Shown here in pieces: positions 22,781-34,700 of a DNA stretch of 64,000 bases. The notes below the pieces were generated by a model that was not told the DNA's origin, made no database searches, and saw only the letters and a program-made list of their open reading frames with translations. This DNA comes from Argentina anserina (lineage: Eukaryota > Streptophyta > Magnoliopsida > Rosales > Rosaceae): the NCBI RefSeq assembly GCF_933775445.1, contig NC_065874.1:26048501-26112500 (forward strand), read 5' to 3'. The translations under genes were made by a program, and so were the position numbers. Within the stretch, counting starts at the first letter, position 1. Each line of letters starts with the position of its first letter.

Positions 22781-22786
22781 TATATA
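22781..22786 (+). promoter_or_regulatory. TATA box of the aquaporin gene
   Basis: TATATA lies 104 bp upstream of the chosen ATG, followed by a CT-rich leader. This suggests a 5'UTR of roughly 70-80 nt. Confidence 0.6.
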
Positions 22787-22889
22787 CCCCTATACACTCC
22801 CACTCTTCTCCATCAACACTCACACACAACTTCTTCTCCTCCTCCTCCTCCCTGTTGATTCCCAGCTACACCCGCTCAGAGCTAAGGCC

Positions 22890-24418
22890 ATGGCCAAAGA
22901 CGTTGAGGGAGCTGAGCATGGCGAGTTTGCGGCAAAGGACTACCATGACCCTCCTCCTACTCCTCTTTTCGACGCCGACGAGCTGACCAAATGGTCATTT
23001 TACAGAGCTGTCATCGCGGAGTTCATTGCTACGCTTCTGTTCCTTTACATCACTGTGTTGACTGTGATCGGGTACAAGAGCCAAAGCGCGACTGACCAGT
23101 GCGGTGGTGTTGGGATTCTCGGCATCGCTTGGGCCTTTGGTGGCATGATCTTTATTCTTGTTTACTGCACCGCCGGTATCTCTGGTAAGTCATCGTTGAC
23201 TTTCTTTAACACTATCGCCAAAGTAGGAATTTTGCTTGGGATGCGTTTGGTATGTGCTTTTAGGTTACAGAAGTACTTCTTAGTGTTTACGTACTACTGC
23301 TAACAAAAGCACTTAGTGCCTGCTTCTCTTACAAGTGAAATTGTTATAAAGGGGTGTTGATGTCTTTTTCTGCAATCGTTCAACTAAATGGCAGACAATA
23401 TTTAGTGGTTGTAGTTTTAACTTGAAGAAAGAAGAAGAAAGAAGGTGGACTTTCACCCAAGTTGGCAACTTAGACCTAAGTTACAAGTATCAAATGAAAA
23501 TATGCTTGAATTGTTGTTTGGTTGCTGAGATATATTGCAAGGAAGTTGAAATTCGACTGTTTAATTGTGCATATCCAAGTGACTGATGAAATATTTGATC
23601 AAAAAAAAAAGTGACTGATGAAATACTTGTGGCAATTGCAGGAGGACACATAAACCCAGCTGTGACTTTCGGGCTCTTCTTGGCACGCAAGGTGTCGCTC
23701 CTCAGGGCTGTGCTCTACATAGTAGCACAGTGTCTGGGTGCTATCTGTGGTGTAGGGTTGGTCAAGGCCTTCCAGAAGCACTTATTCAACGAGTACGGCG
23801 GTGGAGCTAATTCGTTGGCCGCTGGTTACAGCAAGGGCACCGGATTAGCCGCTGAGATCATCGGCACCTTTGTTCTTGTCTACACTGTCTTCTCTGCCAC
23901 TGACCCAAAGAGAAATGCCAGAGACTCCCATGTTCCTGTAAGCACCTAACTAATATCCTCCTTCAGTCGTATATAGTTGAACATATACTTGATCATTAAT
24001 CCACATCAGAAAATTGTTAATTAATTAGCTAACCATTTTGTCTATGTTTGATTGTTCTTGAATAAAGGTCTTGGCACCACTTCCCATTGGATTTGCCGTT
24101 TTCATGGTTCACTTGGCCACCATTCCCATTACTGGCACTGGTATCAACCCCGCAAGAAGTTTTGGAGCTGCTGTTATCTACAACAAAGACAAACCCTGGG
24201 ATGACCACGTAAGTAGAATATGCTTGTTCCATGTTCCAATTCATTGACTCCTAATACATATTTTGGTTTAATTTCTAATCATGAATACTTTACCCTATTT
24301 CCAGTGGATTTTCTGGCTTGGACCTTTCATTGGAGCTGCCATCGCTGCCTTCTACCACCAATTTGTTCTAAGAGCAGGAGCAATTAAGGCCCTAGGTTCT
24401 TTCAGGAGCAATGCTTAG
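22890..24418 (+). CDS. PIP2: PIP2-type plasma membrane aquaporin (4 exons)
   Basis: The exons are 22890-23184, 23642-23937, 24068-24208 and 24305-24418. Every junction has GT..AG and the phases agree, giving 281 residues, the usual PIP2 length. The protein starts [20 protein letters not shown], has the PIP block [20 protein letters not shown], and carries both pore motifs: [11 protein letters not shown] (NPA 103-105) and [11 protein letters not shown] (NPA 224-226). His212 and Arg227 are the selectivity-filter residues of water-conducting PIPs. Loop D has the basic RNARDSH segment that gates PIPs. The C-terminus is SFRSNA, with serines equivalent to known phosphorylation sites. The short N-terminus and this tail indicate PIP2, not PIP1. 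It should move water (and possibly H2O2) across the plasma membrane as a tetramer. The gene appears intact. Confidence 0.96.
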
Positions 24419-25325
24419 TTTCACTTAAGCATGATTTTCCACCCATGCTCATGGTCTCTATTCTAAAATTGGAGGATTGCAAGTATGTCCCTCTCATGGG
24501 CTCAAAACTCGGACGAAACTGGAGGACCATGGAAAATTGTAGATAAACGTTGCTGCTTCGTTGGGCAGGGGTGTACTTGTGATCCCACTCTTTTCTTTCT
24601 TTTGAGAGTATGTATGTGCTGTTGTTGATTATTTCTTCTGCATGTGTATCCTTATCTTTAATTTAATTACTGTTTTCACTTGTAAGTGGGTGTTTTCATG
24701 ATCATGTTGATGCCAGCAGATAAAGTTAATGAAATGTGGGTTGTGTTGTCTGGTCTCAATCATCCTCTAGTGCTTCACTTATGTCAATACGTCCATTGGT
24801 CCCTAGCTCTTAGATTAGAAGTTATGCCAACATTTTCTTTCAGACAATGGAGCCTAAGAAATTTTGAAAGATACACTTTTAACTATATTACGTTAAGTAA
24901 ATCATTCGTGCACCATCAAAATACTGGTTTCCTATGCTTAGGTCTATTTGCTCTTTAGTCTCTGAAGCAAAAACTTGAGAATTTTTTTTTCTTCTATAAA
25001 ATGTTATTTAACTAGATGTTTTTAATCATTACATTAAGTTCGTTGAGTGATAAAAAATCAGTGGTTGGTGAAATTATATCATCAGTTTCATCTCTCTAAT
25101 CTACTAATTAGATGAGCAGGGAAATTATATATACTTGTTGAGATGGAAACGATGGATTCAAAATGAATTCATATAGGTTTACATGATTAGTTCAAACATT
25201 ATTGATTATATGCAAGAGAACTGATGTACACAGTTTTTTTGGTGTGCCACACAGTTAAGCAAATGTTCATGATGAAAATAACAACACTCATGAACACTCT
25301 ATGAAGCCCTCTCCTCGCTCATCTC

Positions 25326-25372
<47 letters not shown>

Positions 25373-27743
25373 GATAGAGAGATTGTGGCTGACTGGCTAT
25401 ACATTAAGGGGATCGTAGTATAAAATTAAAAGCACAGCTTTGTTCAAAGCATCCTTATCCTTTATCATATATATATTTGTTCATATAATCAATTAAGGGT
25501 GCTGATGATGAGCTAGTTAAATTAGTAGCATAGTTTATAATAGTTGTGCATAGAGTGCTTTTCTGGTGGTGGTTCATGGAGAGTGAGATGGATGATGATG
25601 CATTATTATCTGTCACAGTTGTTGTTAAAGGGACACTACAATATGTGTTAGGTGTAGTGAGGTCATTAGAGATTGGAGTTTGTTTTGCTTTTATAAAAGT
25701 TTTTTTTTTTGGAAATGTCTTTTATAAAAGTTGGGATGTCCATGGAATATAGTTTCTTCTGGTGATTAGTACGTCTACCTTATCTTGTCCAATTATTATA
25801 TGCTTTCTGGTCGTTTTCTAGGAATAACTAGGTAATTGCTTTAGCAGCTGCTTCATGATGCACATATTGGCTTAATCTATGCACTATGCTTGTGATGAGA
25901 GAGTTGTTTGCTTAAGAAAGCTCAAGGCTGTTCTCGAGTGTTCTGTGTGAATTCAATGGATAAGGATATCTGAGCTCCTTTTTGTGTATATGACAATTGA
26001 GAAATGGTGCAAGTGATAGTAGCGTTTGTTATATATCCACTACATAGTTAGAAGTGCTTTTATTAGGAGAAATCTCCTGGGCTTGAGACTTGAGAGGAAG
26101 CTGGAAGCTGCTAGTAGTGGCAATCGCTTTCAACGAAGGAACTTTATATGCATGGTCTTTTCTTCAGAGTTGTGGACGAATATTAAAGGATGTGACAATA
26201 CTCGATCGGTGAAAATAGAAACATAAGTACTTGCTCTATAGATCTTATCTCCTCTTGTAAGCGGGTCGATTTTGGACAGTAAAGGAAGAAAAATTCATAG
26301 ATCTACTCCTGCTATGCTTCTTCAAATTGGTCGATGATTCTTTAAAAAAACCACTGAAAATGCTTTTCTAATCCCAAAAGCCTAACAAATTACTTCTCCC
26401 CATCTGAAAAGTAGGTACTTTCAGTTGGGGCCTTAGGGGTTACATTAGTAGTTGAGGTACTAATAGAGTTGTAGACTTGTAGTGTATGTTTATTTCAATT
26501 AGTTCATAAAATCAATAAAGATTTCTTGTAGTATCAACTACTGAATTGGTGTTTTACTATGTTGTCCAATAACGTTGAAGATGATCGCTAGCTAGAGGCT
26601 GGAGCTTTGTTAAAATACTGATGTCACAAACATTATCTATGAAATTATATCATAGGTAATTAAACAAAGCAATAGATTAACAATCATCTATCCTTACGTT
26701 ATGGCTTGAAGAGATTACACAATTAATTAACAATTTGTATCTTGTATAGCTACTAGCCATGGCGTAATGAGATTACATAATTGCTGGTCCAAGGTCCAGA
26801 TCACTGCAGTTTACAAGAGTATATATCGACAGTTCGATACACACACAGCGCTCTAGATTGATCAACATCATTGATGTTATACAAGAACGATCCTCATACT
26901 TTTCGCGATCGGTATAAGACTAGCTACTTGGCCGTAATGCAAGCGCGCGACTTCTTCAACATCGATCCATCTTGGCCGGAGACCGTTATGGCATATCACC
27001 ATGCAGGTATGGTACGTTGGAACTTAAGAGGTGTCTAGCCTACTCTTGCCTGCAACCCAAATTCATTTTAACGTACTACGTATAAGCTTCAATTAACAAG
27101 AACAAAATAGAGAAATGCATGAAGAAACTGAAAATGAACGTTAAAATTGAAAATTATGGACCTGTCAATACTCAATAATTAACCTTGCAAGTGTAAGTGG
27201 CAAACTGGTTCCTTATATCAATTATCACATTCTAGCAACTCCTGTAATTTGCGGAAGCTGCATTGTCCAAACATGTGAAACCTATAAGAGTCCCAGTAGC
27301 ACGAAGCAAGGATCTTGTGCATTTTTCTCAAGTAAATTACAGAGAACGAGACTACTGCTACTGAATGTGAAAAATGAGTTGGGATTTAATAAGAGAATGG
27401 GATCGGAAAACAGCTTTGAAGAGTGTCATGATTCTCACACTAGTGGGGAAGAAGAGGTTGCATTTATTTTGGATTTGGCATGCGCCTAACCTAGATCTGC
27501 CATAATATAACTAATGTCCCAGGACCTTGAAAGATACAGAAGCTGAGGAGCCTGAGGCCACCCACTAAAATGACACACATCATGAACTATGTATGTCAAC
27601 ATGTCCTTTGCCGGCCCTCCAAGCTAAGAAACCATGCATGCTTGCACCTCCCCATTACTCACTCTCTGAGTATAGATTTTCTGAATTCATTGAAGAAACA
27701 TGGTTAAGTACTAGCAAAGTTTATCCCCTTAATGATTTATCGG
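24419..27743. other. 3.3-kb intergenic region downstream of the aquaporin
   Basis: It holds the aquaporin 3'UTR and AT-rich sequence. Short open frames (24686-24958, 25546-25752, 26026-26226) lack recognisable domains. A CT microsatellite lies at 25331-25361. Confidence 0.45.
25331..25361 (+). repeat. (CT)15 microsatellite
   Basis: Perfect CT dinucleotide repeat, flanked by CACACAAACACA on the right. Confidence 0.95.
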
Positions 27744-27918
27744 TATATATATATATATAGTAATTCTCAGCTGCGGACGTCCGCACCGTCGTACGGTGCG
27801 GATTCGGCGATTCCGGCCACCGGCGACGCGACGACCGCGCCGACTAGCACAACTGCACTCCCCTTCTCCCGGTGCTCCGGAATCACTGTTACCGCACCGG
27901 ACGTCCCTAGCCGAGAAG

Positions 27919-27958
<40 letters not shown>
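27744..27958. mobile_element. GC-rich inverted-repeat element inserted in a (TA)n microsatellite
   Basis: A GC-rich block (about 27763-27917) sits between TATATA runs at 27744-27759 and 27922-27958. Its ends are inverted copies: TTCTCAGCTGCGGACGTCCG at the left, and TTCTCGGCTAGGGACGTCCG on the opposite strand at the right. Inside are perfect palindromes: GCGGACGTCCGC (27773-27784), and CCGCACCGT with its inverse ACGGTGCGG around a 3-nt loop (27781-27801). This resembles rice Micron-type MITEs, which sit in TA repeats. No coding content. Confidence 0.6.
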
Positions 27959-27960
<2 letters not shown>

Positions 27961-28573
27961 GGCTAAGAATATGTAATCTTCAAAATGAACTTACATTTGA
28001 ACAAATAAAATAGTGGTATATCATTTAATGAACAAATGTACTAGTATGTGGACACGTTTAAATTGTTATTTATAGGATAACATGTCTATGCGTGTTTCAA
28101 TGCATTGTACTTGTAGTGCATTGTAATACAACTTTAAATGATGATTATATGCTTGTTGATAACCTATGATGATTTGGAACAATAGGGTGAAGAAGTGATG
28201 GATCATAGTCCTAGTCCCCACTCATGTGTAAGGTACTCAAGAAGATGAACATGATTTAGAGAAAAGTATAGTGAACATAATAGGCTTGCATGCCAAAGAA
28301 AGTAAATGACAACCATACCATGTAAAACATTTGACTTCATTACAATTGGTCCATAATTATCATCTAAATGGACAATTGAATAGAAGAAAGTAGAATTTCC
28401 CTCCAGTAGCTAGCTTGCAAATTAACCTGCAATCAAGATTATGATCCTTAAAAATTGAAGTTGCTAAGGGTATTTGGTGATGTATACAGATTCCCATCAT
28501 TCTGTTCTCTCCCCCTGAGCTTCTTTTCCATCACCAAAATTCTAGTCCAAGCAACAACCACTTCCCACAACCT
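27959..28573. other. intergenic and promoter region
   Basis: AT-rich sequence upstream of the small membrane-protein gene. A sequence just after the TA run (TTCGGCTAAGAAT, 27958-27970) resembles the end motif of the inserted element. Confidence 0.4.
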
Positions 28574-28580
28574 TATAAAA
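28574..28580 (+). promoter_or_regulatory. TATA box of the small membrane-protein gene
   Basis: TATAAAA lies 78 bp before the main ATG (28652), a normal plant promoter spacing. Confidence 0.65.
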
Positions 28581-28643
28581 GCCTTACTAACGCACCCAAA
28601 AGTTTCACAAGAAAACTACTACAACTTTAGCTTCAAACGTTGA

Positions 28644-28649
28644 ATGTGA
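28644..28649 (+). promoter_or_regulatory. minimal start-stop upstream ORF (ATG TGA)
   Basis: ATGTGA ends two nucleotides before the main ATG at 28652, in another frame. Start-stop elements can stall or reload ribosomes in plants. Its role here is inference. Confidence 0.5.
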
Positions 28650-28651
28650 GA

Positions 28652-29062
28652 ATGAATTCTATTCTTCCAGTCTTTCTCTTGTTCTCTTCTCTAACCCTTC
28701 TCTCCATTGCTAGTGCTCAGGAAAGAGCTCCTCATGGACTAGCCAGAGAGAACCCAATGGCGTTTTCGCCGACGGCGTATGACTTCTTTCATCCCAATGC
28801 AAGAAATCCGGTTGGTAAAGACCCTTGTGTTGCTTCCAATTGCTCGCCATTTCCTATTGCAGCCCATGTCGAAGCAACTGAAGGTCATGAGAGTATGTTT
28901 TCTGGATCACAGAATGGGAAGAAAGGGGTCGGAGCTGGTGGCATTGTCGGCATTGTGTTCGGTCTAGGATTTGTGGTGTTTCTGGCGATGGGCGTTTACT
29001 ATGTGATTGTCGCACGCAGAACACAAATGACGAGGGCTAATACTGTTAAACCTGATGTATGA
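28652..29062 (+). CDS. small secreted/single-pass membrane protein of unknown function
   Basis: A single-exon frame of 136 residues. ATG 28652 has A at -3, and it opens a signal peptide, MNSILPVFLLFSSLTLLSIA, with likely cleavage after SAQ. The middle (about 20-85) is polar with APHGLARENPMAFSPTAYDF and two cysteines in DPCVASNCSP. A second hydrophobic helix follows, VGAGGIVGIVFGLGFVVFLA (about 97-122), and then a short basic tail, ARRTQMTRANTVKPDV. This predicts a type I membrane protein with an approximately 70-residue outer domain and a short cytosolic tail. It resembles a conserved plant family of unnamed transmembrane proteins, but I assign no function. A two-codon ATG-TGA upstream frame lies immediately before the start. 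Confidence 0.85.
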   Translation: MNSILPVFLLFSSLTLLSIASAQERAPHGLARENPMAFSPTAYDFFHPNARNPVGKDPCVASNCSPFPIAAHVEATEGHESMFSGSQNGKKGVGAGGIVGIVFGLGFVVFLAMGVYYVIVARRTQMTRANTVKPDV

Positions 29063-29422
29063 GGCTTCATAGCTTGGAGATGAAGCCATCTACTACACCA
29101 CCCAATCAGATTATGTAGTGTGTATTTATAATTCATTATGTAGTTGCATGGTATTTAACTATTTATGAGTATGACTAATGAAAATCATTACTAGTATGCT
29201 CAAAATTCAGCAGAACTAGATGATTACAAATGTTCGTGATATACAAATATAGATGCTCACCAGTAAAACGCTAAATCACTCGGGTCATTACTCTCATTTG
29301 AAGAAAATAAAGAACTGTTTATTTTATTTTCGGTCTGAAAGGAAAGATATGATATTTATTCAAACAACCGAAACAAGGCTTCAGGATAACGAGACCTAAT
29401 CCCATATTGTCTGCAAACACCA

Positions 29423-29585
29423 TAATCCTGAAGTGGTTATAAACAGCAAAAGACCTAATCCTGAAGTGGTTATAATCACCAAATGACCTAATACCAAAGT
29501 GGGTTATAAACACCAAATGATCTGATACCAAAGTGGTTATAAACACCATAAGACCTATTCTCAAAGTGGTTAAAAATACCCCAAG
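29423..29585. repeat. five-copy 34-bp minisatellite
   Basis: Units of about 33-35 bp beginning near 29423, 29456, 29489, 29522 and 29557 share the core AAGTGGTTATAAACACCA followed by an AGACCTAAT-like end. Copies differ by several substitutions. An open minus-strand frame (29319-29564) simply translates the repeat. Confidence 0.85.
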
Positions 29586-30350
29586 TCGTCTGACCCAAAC
29601 TCTCGCCGTCCAATACTCTCCTTCCTCAAACTATTGATCAGAGATAATTCTGCCCTGTGCGACTCTCTGTCAACTTCAGTATACAACTATACATCTTGGT
29701 ATCTTTACTAGGAATGAAGTAATTTCAGCATCAACCCATATTGAGCCAAACTTCGACACGAGAGAATTTGGATGAAAAAGTTTGCAGCAAACTTTAAGTT
29801 CTATTTTACTGGCATCTGAGATTGTATTCTCCTATTTTAAAATGAAGTATACGGAAAGCGTCACAAACAGCACAGGTTTAGCAGAAATAAAATGGGGCTC
29901 AATTAGATGGTGACTGGAACTATAGACGGGCTGTGTTTGACGACCTGGGCACTTGGATAAGGACTGGAGAGGCTACAAAGTATATATATTCTTATATCGC
30001 TAGAAGCCCCCTGACAATTCTGTTTTTAAAGTACCATAATGTAAAAGGATGAACATCACAGAGGACATAGCTGAGTTGCAGCTATGGAGTGATAATCTTC
30101 AATCCATAACTGATATGTTTGCCAATTGAGCTAAAACCATTCTGGGGTCGCCAACATGATGGGCATACATTAATATAAAAACAAAAACAAGAGACGATGT
30201 TGCCGGTGATATGATTATGTCTTTGCATTACGGCCAATGTGCAAGCCATTCTGATTTCTCAGACATGTTAAACAATTTGATTCGTAGGCAAAATATAAAG
30301 GTAACAGAATCAGACTTCCATATTCTGTAAACATTTACTCAAAGAAAAAT
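29586..30350. other. region downstream of the minus-strand small gene
   Basis: It probably includes the 3'UTR of the minus-strand gene ending at 30351. Nothing else is supported. Confidence 0.4.
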
Positions 30351-31788
30351 CTACCATCCGGACGAAGTTACGGACTCAATAGCTTTTTGAAATGTTCGGT
30401 CCACAGCTTTGTTCCAGAGGTGTGCAAATTCTGAGCGAGATTTCATTCCAAATATGGGCTCCCTCATCTGCAGAATGTTAAAAGAAAAATTTATATATCT
30501 AACCAGTAACATATCTAACCATCATTGCACATGGATAATTGATAAGTTCAGTAAAGTTCACTGCTACTTGCTTAATGTGAGAATATATCCAGTAAAAGAG
30601 CCATATAAGCCAAGTTCACAGAAGTCCATAACAGTAAAAGTTCCTGAATATATTAGTTCCACGATAGATGGTAGTTCAAATTTGATACTGCATGTAGTCT
30701 CACGTATTTAAGAGTTGACTAGGGGTTGGGTGTATCTCTTTTGGCCGATCGGGTTAGGTCACTTAGGTGTATCTACTATTGTACTTCAAATACCTAGCAA
30801 CCAATAACACTATATTAAGTTTTTCTTTCTGTTTAACCACACATTTAATATTTCCTAAAAAAAAAAATAGGTCGGGTTCTTGGCAAAATCACACTTGGTA
30901 TTTTTCTTATCCATTTTTGTTAAACCATTCCAGACCCTAATCCTGATAAAGTGGTGTAATGTAGAAAATTATTCACAAGCAACCAAGACAGTCGATAACT
31001 GTGTACAGAACAACTGTTCCAAACTCTCAGCCACAAGGCCCTAGCTATTCTACTCTCAATATGTCATGTAAGGATTTAAGCTCAATAGAAAAACCCTACC
31101 AAAACAATAGATTTTGCAACAGAATGTAGCATCTTTATGGCATTTTGATCATGGTCGACCAAATTCATATCAGCAAAGATTTAGTAATTAGTAATCTTTA
31201 ATTAAGTTTCCGGACAAATCAAAGACAGAACACTGATCGAATCACTAGCCAGATGAAAAACATGAGTAGAACTCTTTTGCATATTCATACCCAATAAACG
31301 TTTAGCCAATTGTAAACAACCACCAACTGAGTTTTCTTTCACAAAAACCAGTAGGAAGAATCATGAGGCCTTCATCTCACACGAACACTATATCACAAAA
31401 CCAAATACTGTTTCTAAACTCTAATCATACATAACTGTGGTCAATTGGGTAAGTGTTCAAACCCTGATATCAAACTTGGTTATGAACAATATCAATCCTA
31501 TTTCTAACGCCAGGGTTTCAATCACCAACACCAAAACGGGCATCAAAATTGAATGAAAATTCTGGGTAATTACCTGAGATTGGGAAATGGGTTCAGATTT
31601 GGTGGCAGAGATGGAGGTGTAGATGCTTCGTCGTTGCTCAAACACAACGATTCCGGTGAATATGCATCCGAGTGCGGCGCCCAATAGACGCTCCTGCAAG
31701 AACATCAAATATTAGGATCACATACAATTTGGGTTCTGTCGAATAAGAAAGAATTGGGAATGTTTACCTGAGCAAGAACGCTAATCAT
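30351..31788 (-). CDS. 85-residue single-pass membrane protein, three exons, unknown function
   Basis: Built by hand on the minus strand: exon 1 31788-31768 (MISVLAQ), exon 2 31693-31574 (40 codons) and exon 3 30467-30351 (38 codons plus TAG). All donors are GT, all acceptors AG, and every junction is phase 0. The product reads MISVLAQERLLGAALGCIFT..., with a hydrophobic glycine-bearing helix at about residues 9-27, a polar middle, and an EFAHLWNKAVDRTFQKAIES C-terminus ending SSGW. Clean phases and a sensible composition make it a real, probably conserved plant micro-protein gene. The short N-terminus plus one helix suggests an organelle or endomembrane anchor, but that is inference and I do not recognise the family. 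Intron 2 is 1,106 bp, unusually long for so small a gene. Confidence 0.75.
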
Positions 31789-34700
31789 GGTGGCTGTTGA
31801 ATTTGATCTGCAAATGGCTCGAGTGCTCTCTAAACCTCGCAGCTTGGGGGATTTGGTTTTTGGTATTTATATTTATGGATCAAATTATGGGCCTGTCCAA
31901 CCAAAGACCCAAATGTTTCGTAATGTTCGCCATCCTATGCTTCAGCAGTTCAGCTTCCAAGCCTGAGTCACAAGCCCAACTATGGATTAACCATTAAATT
32001 TTACATTAGCAAATAGTTTGCTTGTTTAGACACTTGGAATGGAACTCACCGAGTGTATACCAAAGAACACTTGCACCATTCATTTACAAGTCACATGTAT
32101 TAACAACGAAGCTAACTGTGGTTAAAAAAAAATTCCGCAACCCAAAACCCATAAACCTAACACATAGTTTCCTCATTAAAAATCTTTGCCTCTTTTTGAG
32201 TCACGACAAGGGCTTGGTGATATTTGTCTTAAAAAAAATCTGCCTCTTGATCTCTTCTCCTCCAAAACCACAATCTCGCCCAAAACCTAACCTTTCAGGT
32301 CGTTAGCGGTTAGGCCGCACCATTTTCCACGTACTCAAGGACGGTGCTTAATGTATGTGCCCCAAGAAGATCGGAGAAGATATCGACTAGGATGGGAAGG
32401 AAAAAGTGAACGAGGATCGCAAGAAGGCCAAAACTTCGGCTTCCCTTCCGCCATCGCTCTCTTCATCAAGGCCTTCAACAATGGGGGTCCTTTTCCAATA
32501 CATGACTTGACGAAGGCAAATCTTTCACGTCATTGATCTGGGTTTTGAAGAGCGGTGTCCATTCTTGTCATTCTTAGATCAGGTTTAGCACTGAGAAGAC
32601 GTCACTCCAAGAAGATGAAGGCACAAAAAAAAATTGGAGTGTAGATTATAAAAGTATGAGTGCAAATTTCACGTATTATCCTTATTTATTAGTTATTCAA
32701 ACCATAATGTGTGTCAAGATGAATTTTGATAAATTCCGGGGTATTTTAGAAAGTAAAAGAGAGATGAAGTAGCCAGTAGCTTTGAGTGGTCTTTTTCAGT
32801 GCAATACTGTCAAATTCTACTCCCAAATCCCAATAACCATTAGAAGTTGGTGCTACAACGTTTATCTTGAATAAGGTTATGTACTGTTTTGGCGTAGTTG
32901 ACACAAACATTGATCTTTTTAAGACAAGATGTCAAGAACACACAAAGGTTGCCTTAGCACACATATTGTCCCCACTTGAGACCAAAGCACCTTCCACTAT
33001 CCCAACTTGGTTAATGGGAAAGCTCTTTGCATGTGACCCCCAGACAAAGGTCACAGCCAGTGTCATGTGAGCAATCCCTTACAAGACTTTTGGACCATTT
33101 CAGACAGGGACTTGGTACCCAGTAGTCCAATTCTCTAGTCCATAGCTGATAGCTCCCGCCTCATTAGTTCTTCCATCTAAATACCCATTTGCTGAATCAA
33201 TAGTTCAATACATAACATGAAGAAGAAGTAACATGCAAGATAGGTATTTAGAGAAATAAATACATGAAGAAGAAGACTCTGAATAGAGTTCATTGATTGA
33301 CTCTGAACCACCAAAATAAAATAAAATAAAAAGACAAAAAACAATGAACTCATTGTTTATGATTGTGTGTTTGTTGTTGGTGGAAGGTTCAAATTATCAT
33401 TGCCTATATATAATGTTCGAGCTTTTGTTTTAATAATTTGCATTATGGTGTCATTGGTGTGCAAAGTCATAACAATGATTAGCTAGTTTGATTTGGTAAA
33501 ACAATTATTAGGTAGTTGGAGGTTTGGATAGAACACCCATGTTCTCCATAATTTACAATTATTTTTCATCTTCAAGTTCTGTTCTTATGCTTCTCGGGTT
33601 GAGGTTAGTTATAGACTTATAGGGAACTTATAGTTAGTGTTAACCAAAACAAGGTAGGAAACCTAATTTATCCTCTATGTTTAATTAAAAAATTATGAAA
33701 AATTCTTGACATTCTGTTTCAAACCAAATTTGCTGTCAAAATCACTGGGAACTAGGAAGTTTGAGTCTCTGAGATTTGGAGAAGGGAATTGATGACAGTG
33801 GCCCTGAGACAATAGTTCCTAACAGTACAGAAGTAAAACTAATAACTGTTATTATAGTCTCCATTCTTTTTTCATTTTTTTTTCTTTAGGATTGGCTATA
33901 GTCTCCATTCTCCAACCCTCATAATTGAATAGACCAAACCCCAAATGTGAAGAGGCCAGAAATCAAAGGGCATTTCAAGAACTACTGTCTTTGAGTCATA
34001 GGAACATCTGGACCCAACTAGTAAGATCTTATGCGCTGCCATTAATGATGTGTTTGTCTTTGGCTGCTTTCTTCTGGGAACCAAGTCTTTGTTTCCAATG
34101 CAAACAACCTGCAAAAGGGTCCTCTGCAATCTACTGCAACAAAACAAGTCTCTCTGGTAAGCTGAAAGCTCCTAAAGAAAGCTGCTTTTTTTTTCTTTTT
34201 TCAAAAGCTCCATGCTTGCAGGGCATGGTCAGCAGTCAGCTTTATGTTTCTGTTTCTGTTTCTATCTAGACTTCTAGAGTTGCATATATAACAAGTTCAG
34301 ACCTTGCATAGCTCATGACCATCTCACTGTCTAGGATTTAAGAACTTTACCCGACTATGAACTTGCAGCTGTAGCCATCTCTTTGTTAAGTTTTAACGTA
34401 TTGTGTTCAACTCACTTAAGAAATAATCAAACATCCAAATATGTTGCAAGATTTGAAGTTGTTTTCTTGTTATTCCTAGATCTTCTCTGAGCAAGAACAG
34501 TGACATATCTATCAGAAAAGTTTACCTTTTTTCAAAGTAAAAGGGGAATCTTGGGCAAAAACTAGTGGTTAAAGTAGAGGACTTGGGTTTCACAATACAA
34601 GTAGTGATTGACAAAACCTCTGTATCTGGGTTTGAAGACCTCACTAGTTTCAAACTCTTTCCTGTGGATGTGTTCTGTTCTGGGATTCAGGGGAATCTCT

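Noticed and set aside
22740..22889. N-terminal extension of the aquaporin frame through the poly-C tract
   Set aside because: The frame opens with a non-ATG codon and encodes a proline run; PIP2 proteins start MAKD-like at 22890, downstream of the TATA box.
33925..34269. 114-codon plus-strand frame overlapping an 83-codon minus frame
   Set aside because: Neither has domain motifs, good start context or splice partners; both look like chance frames.
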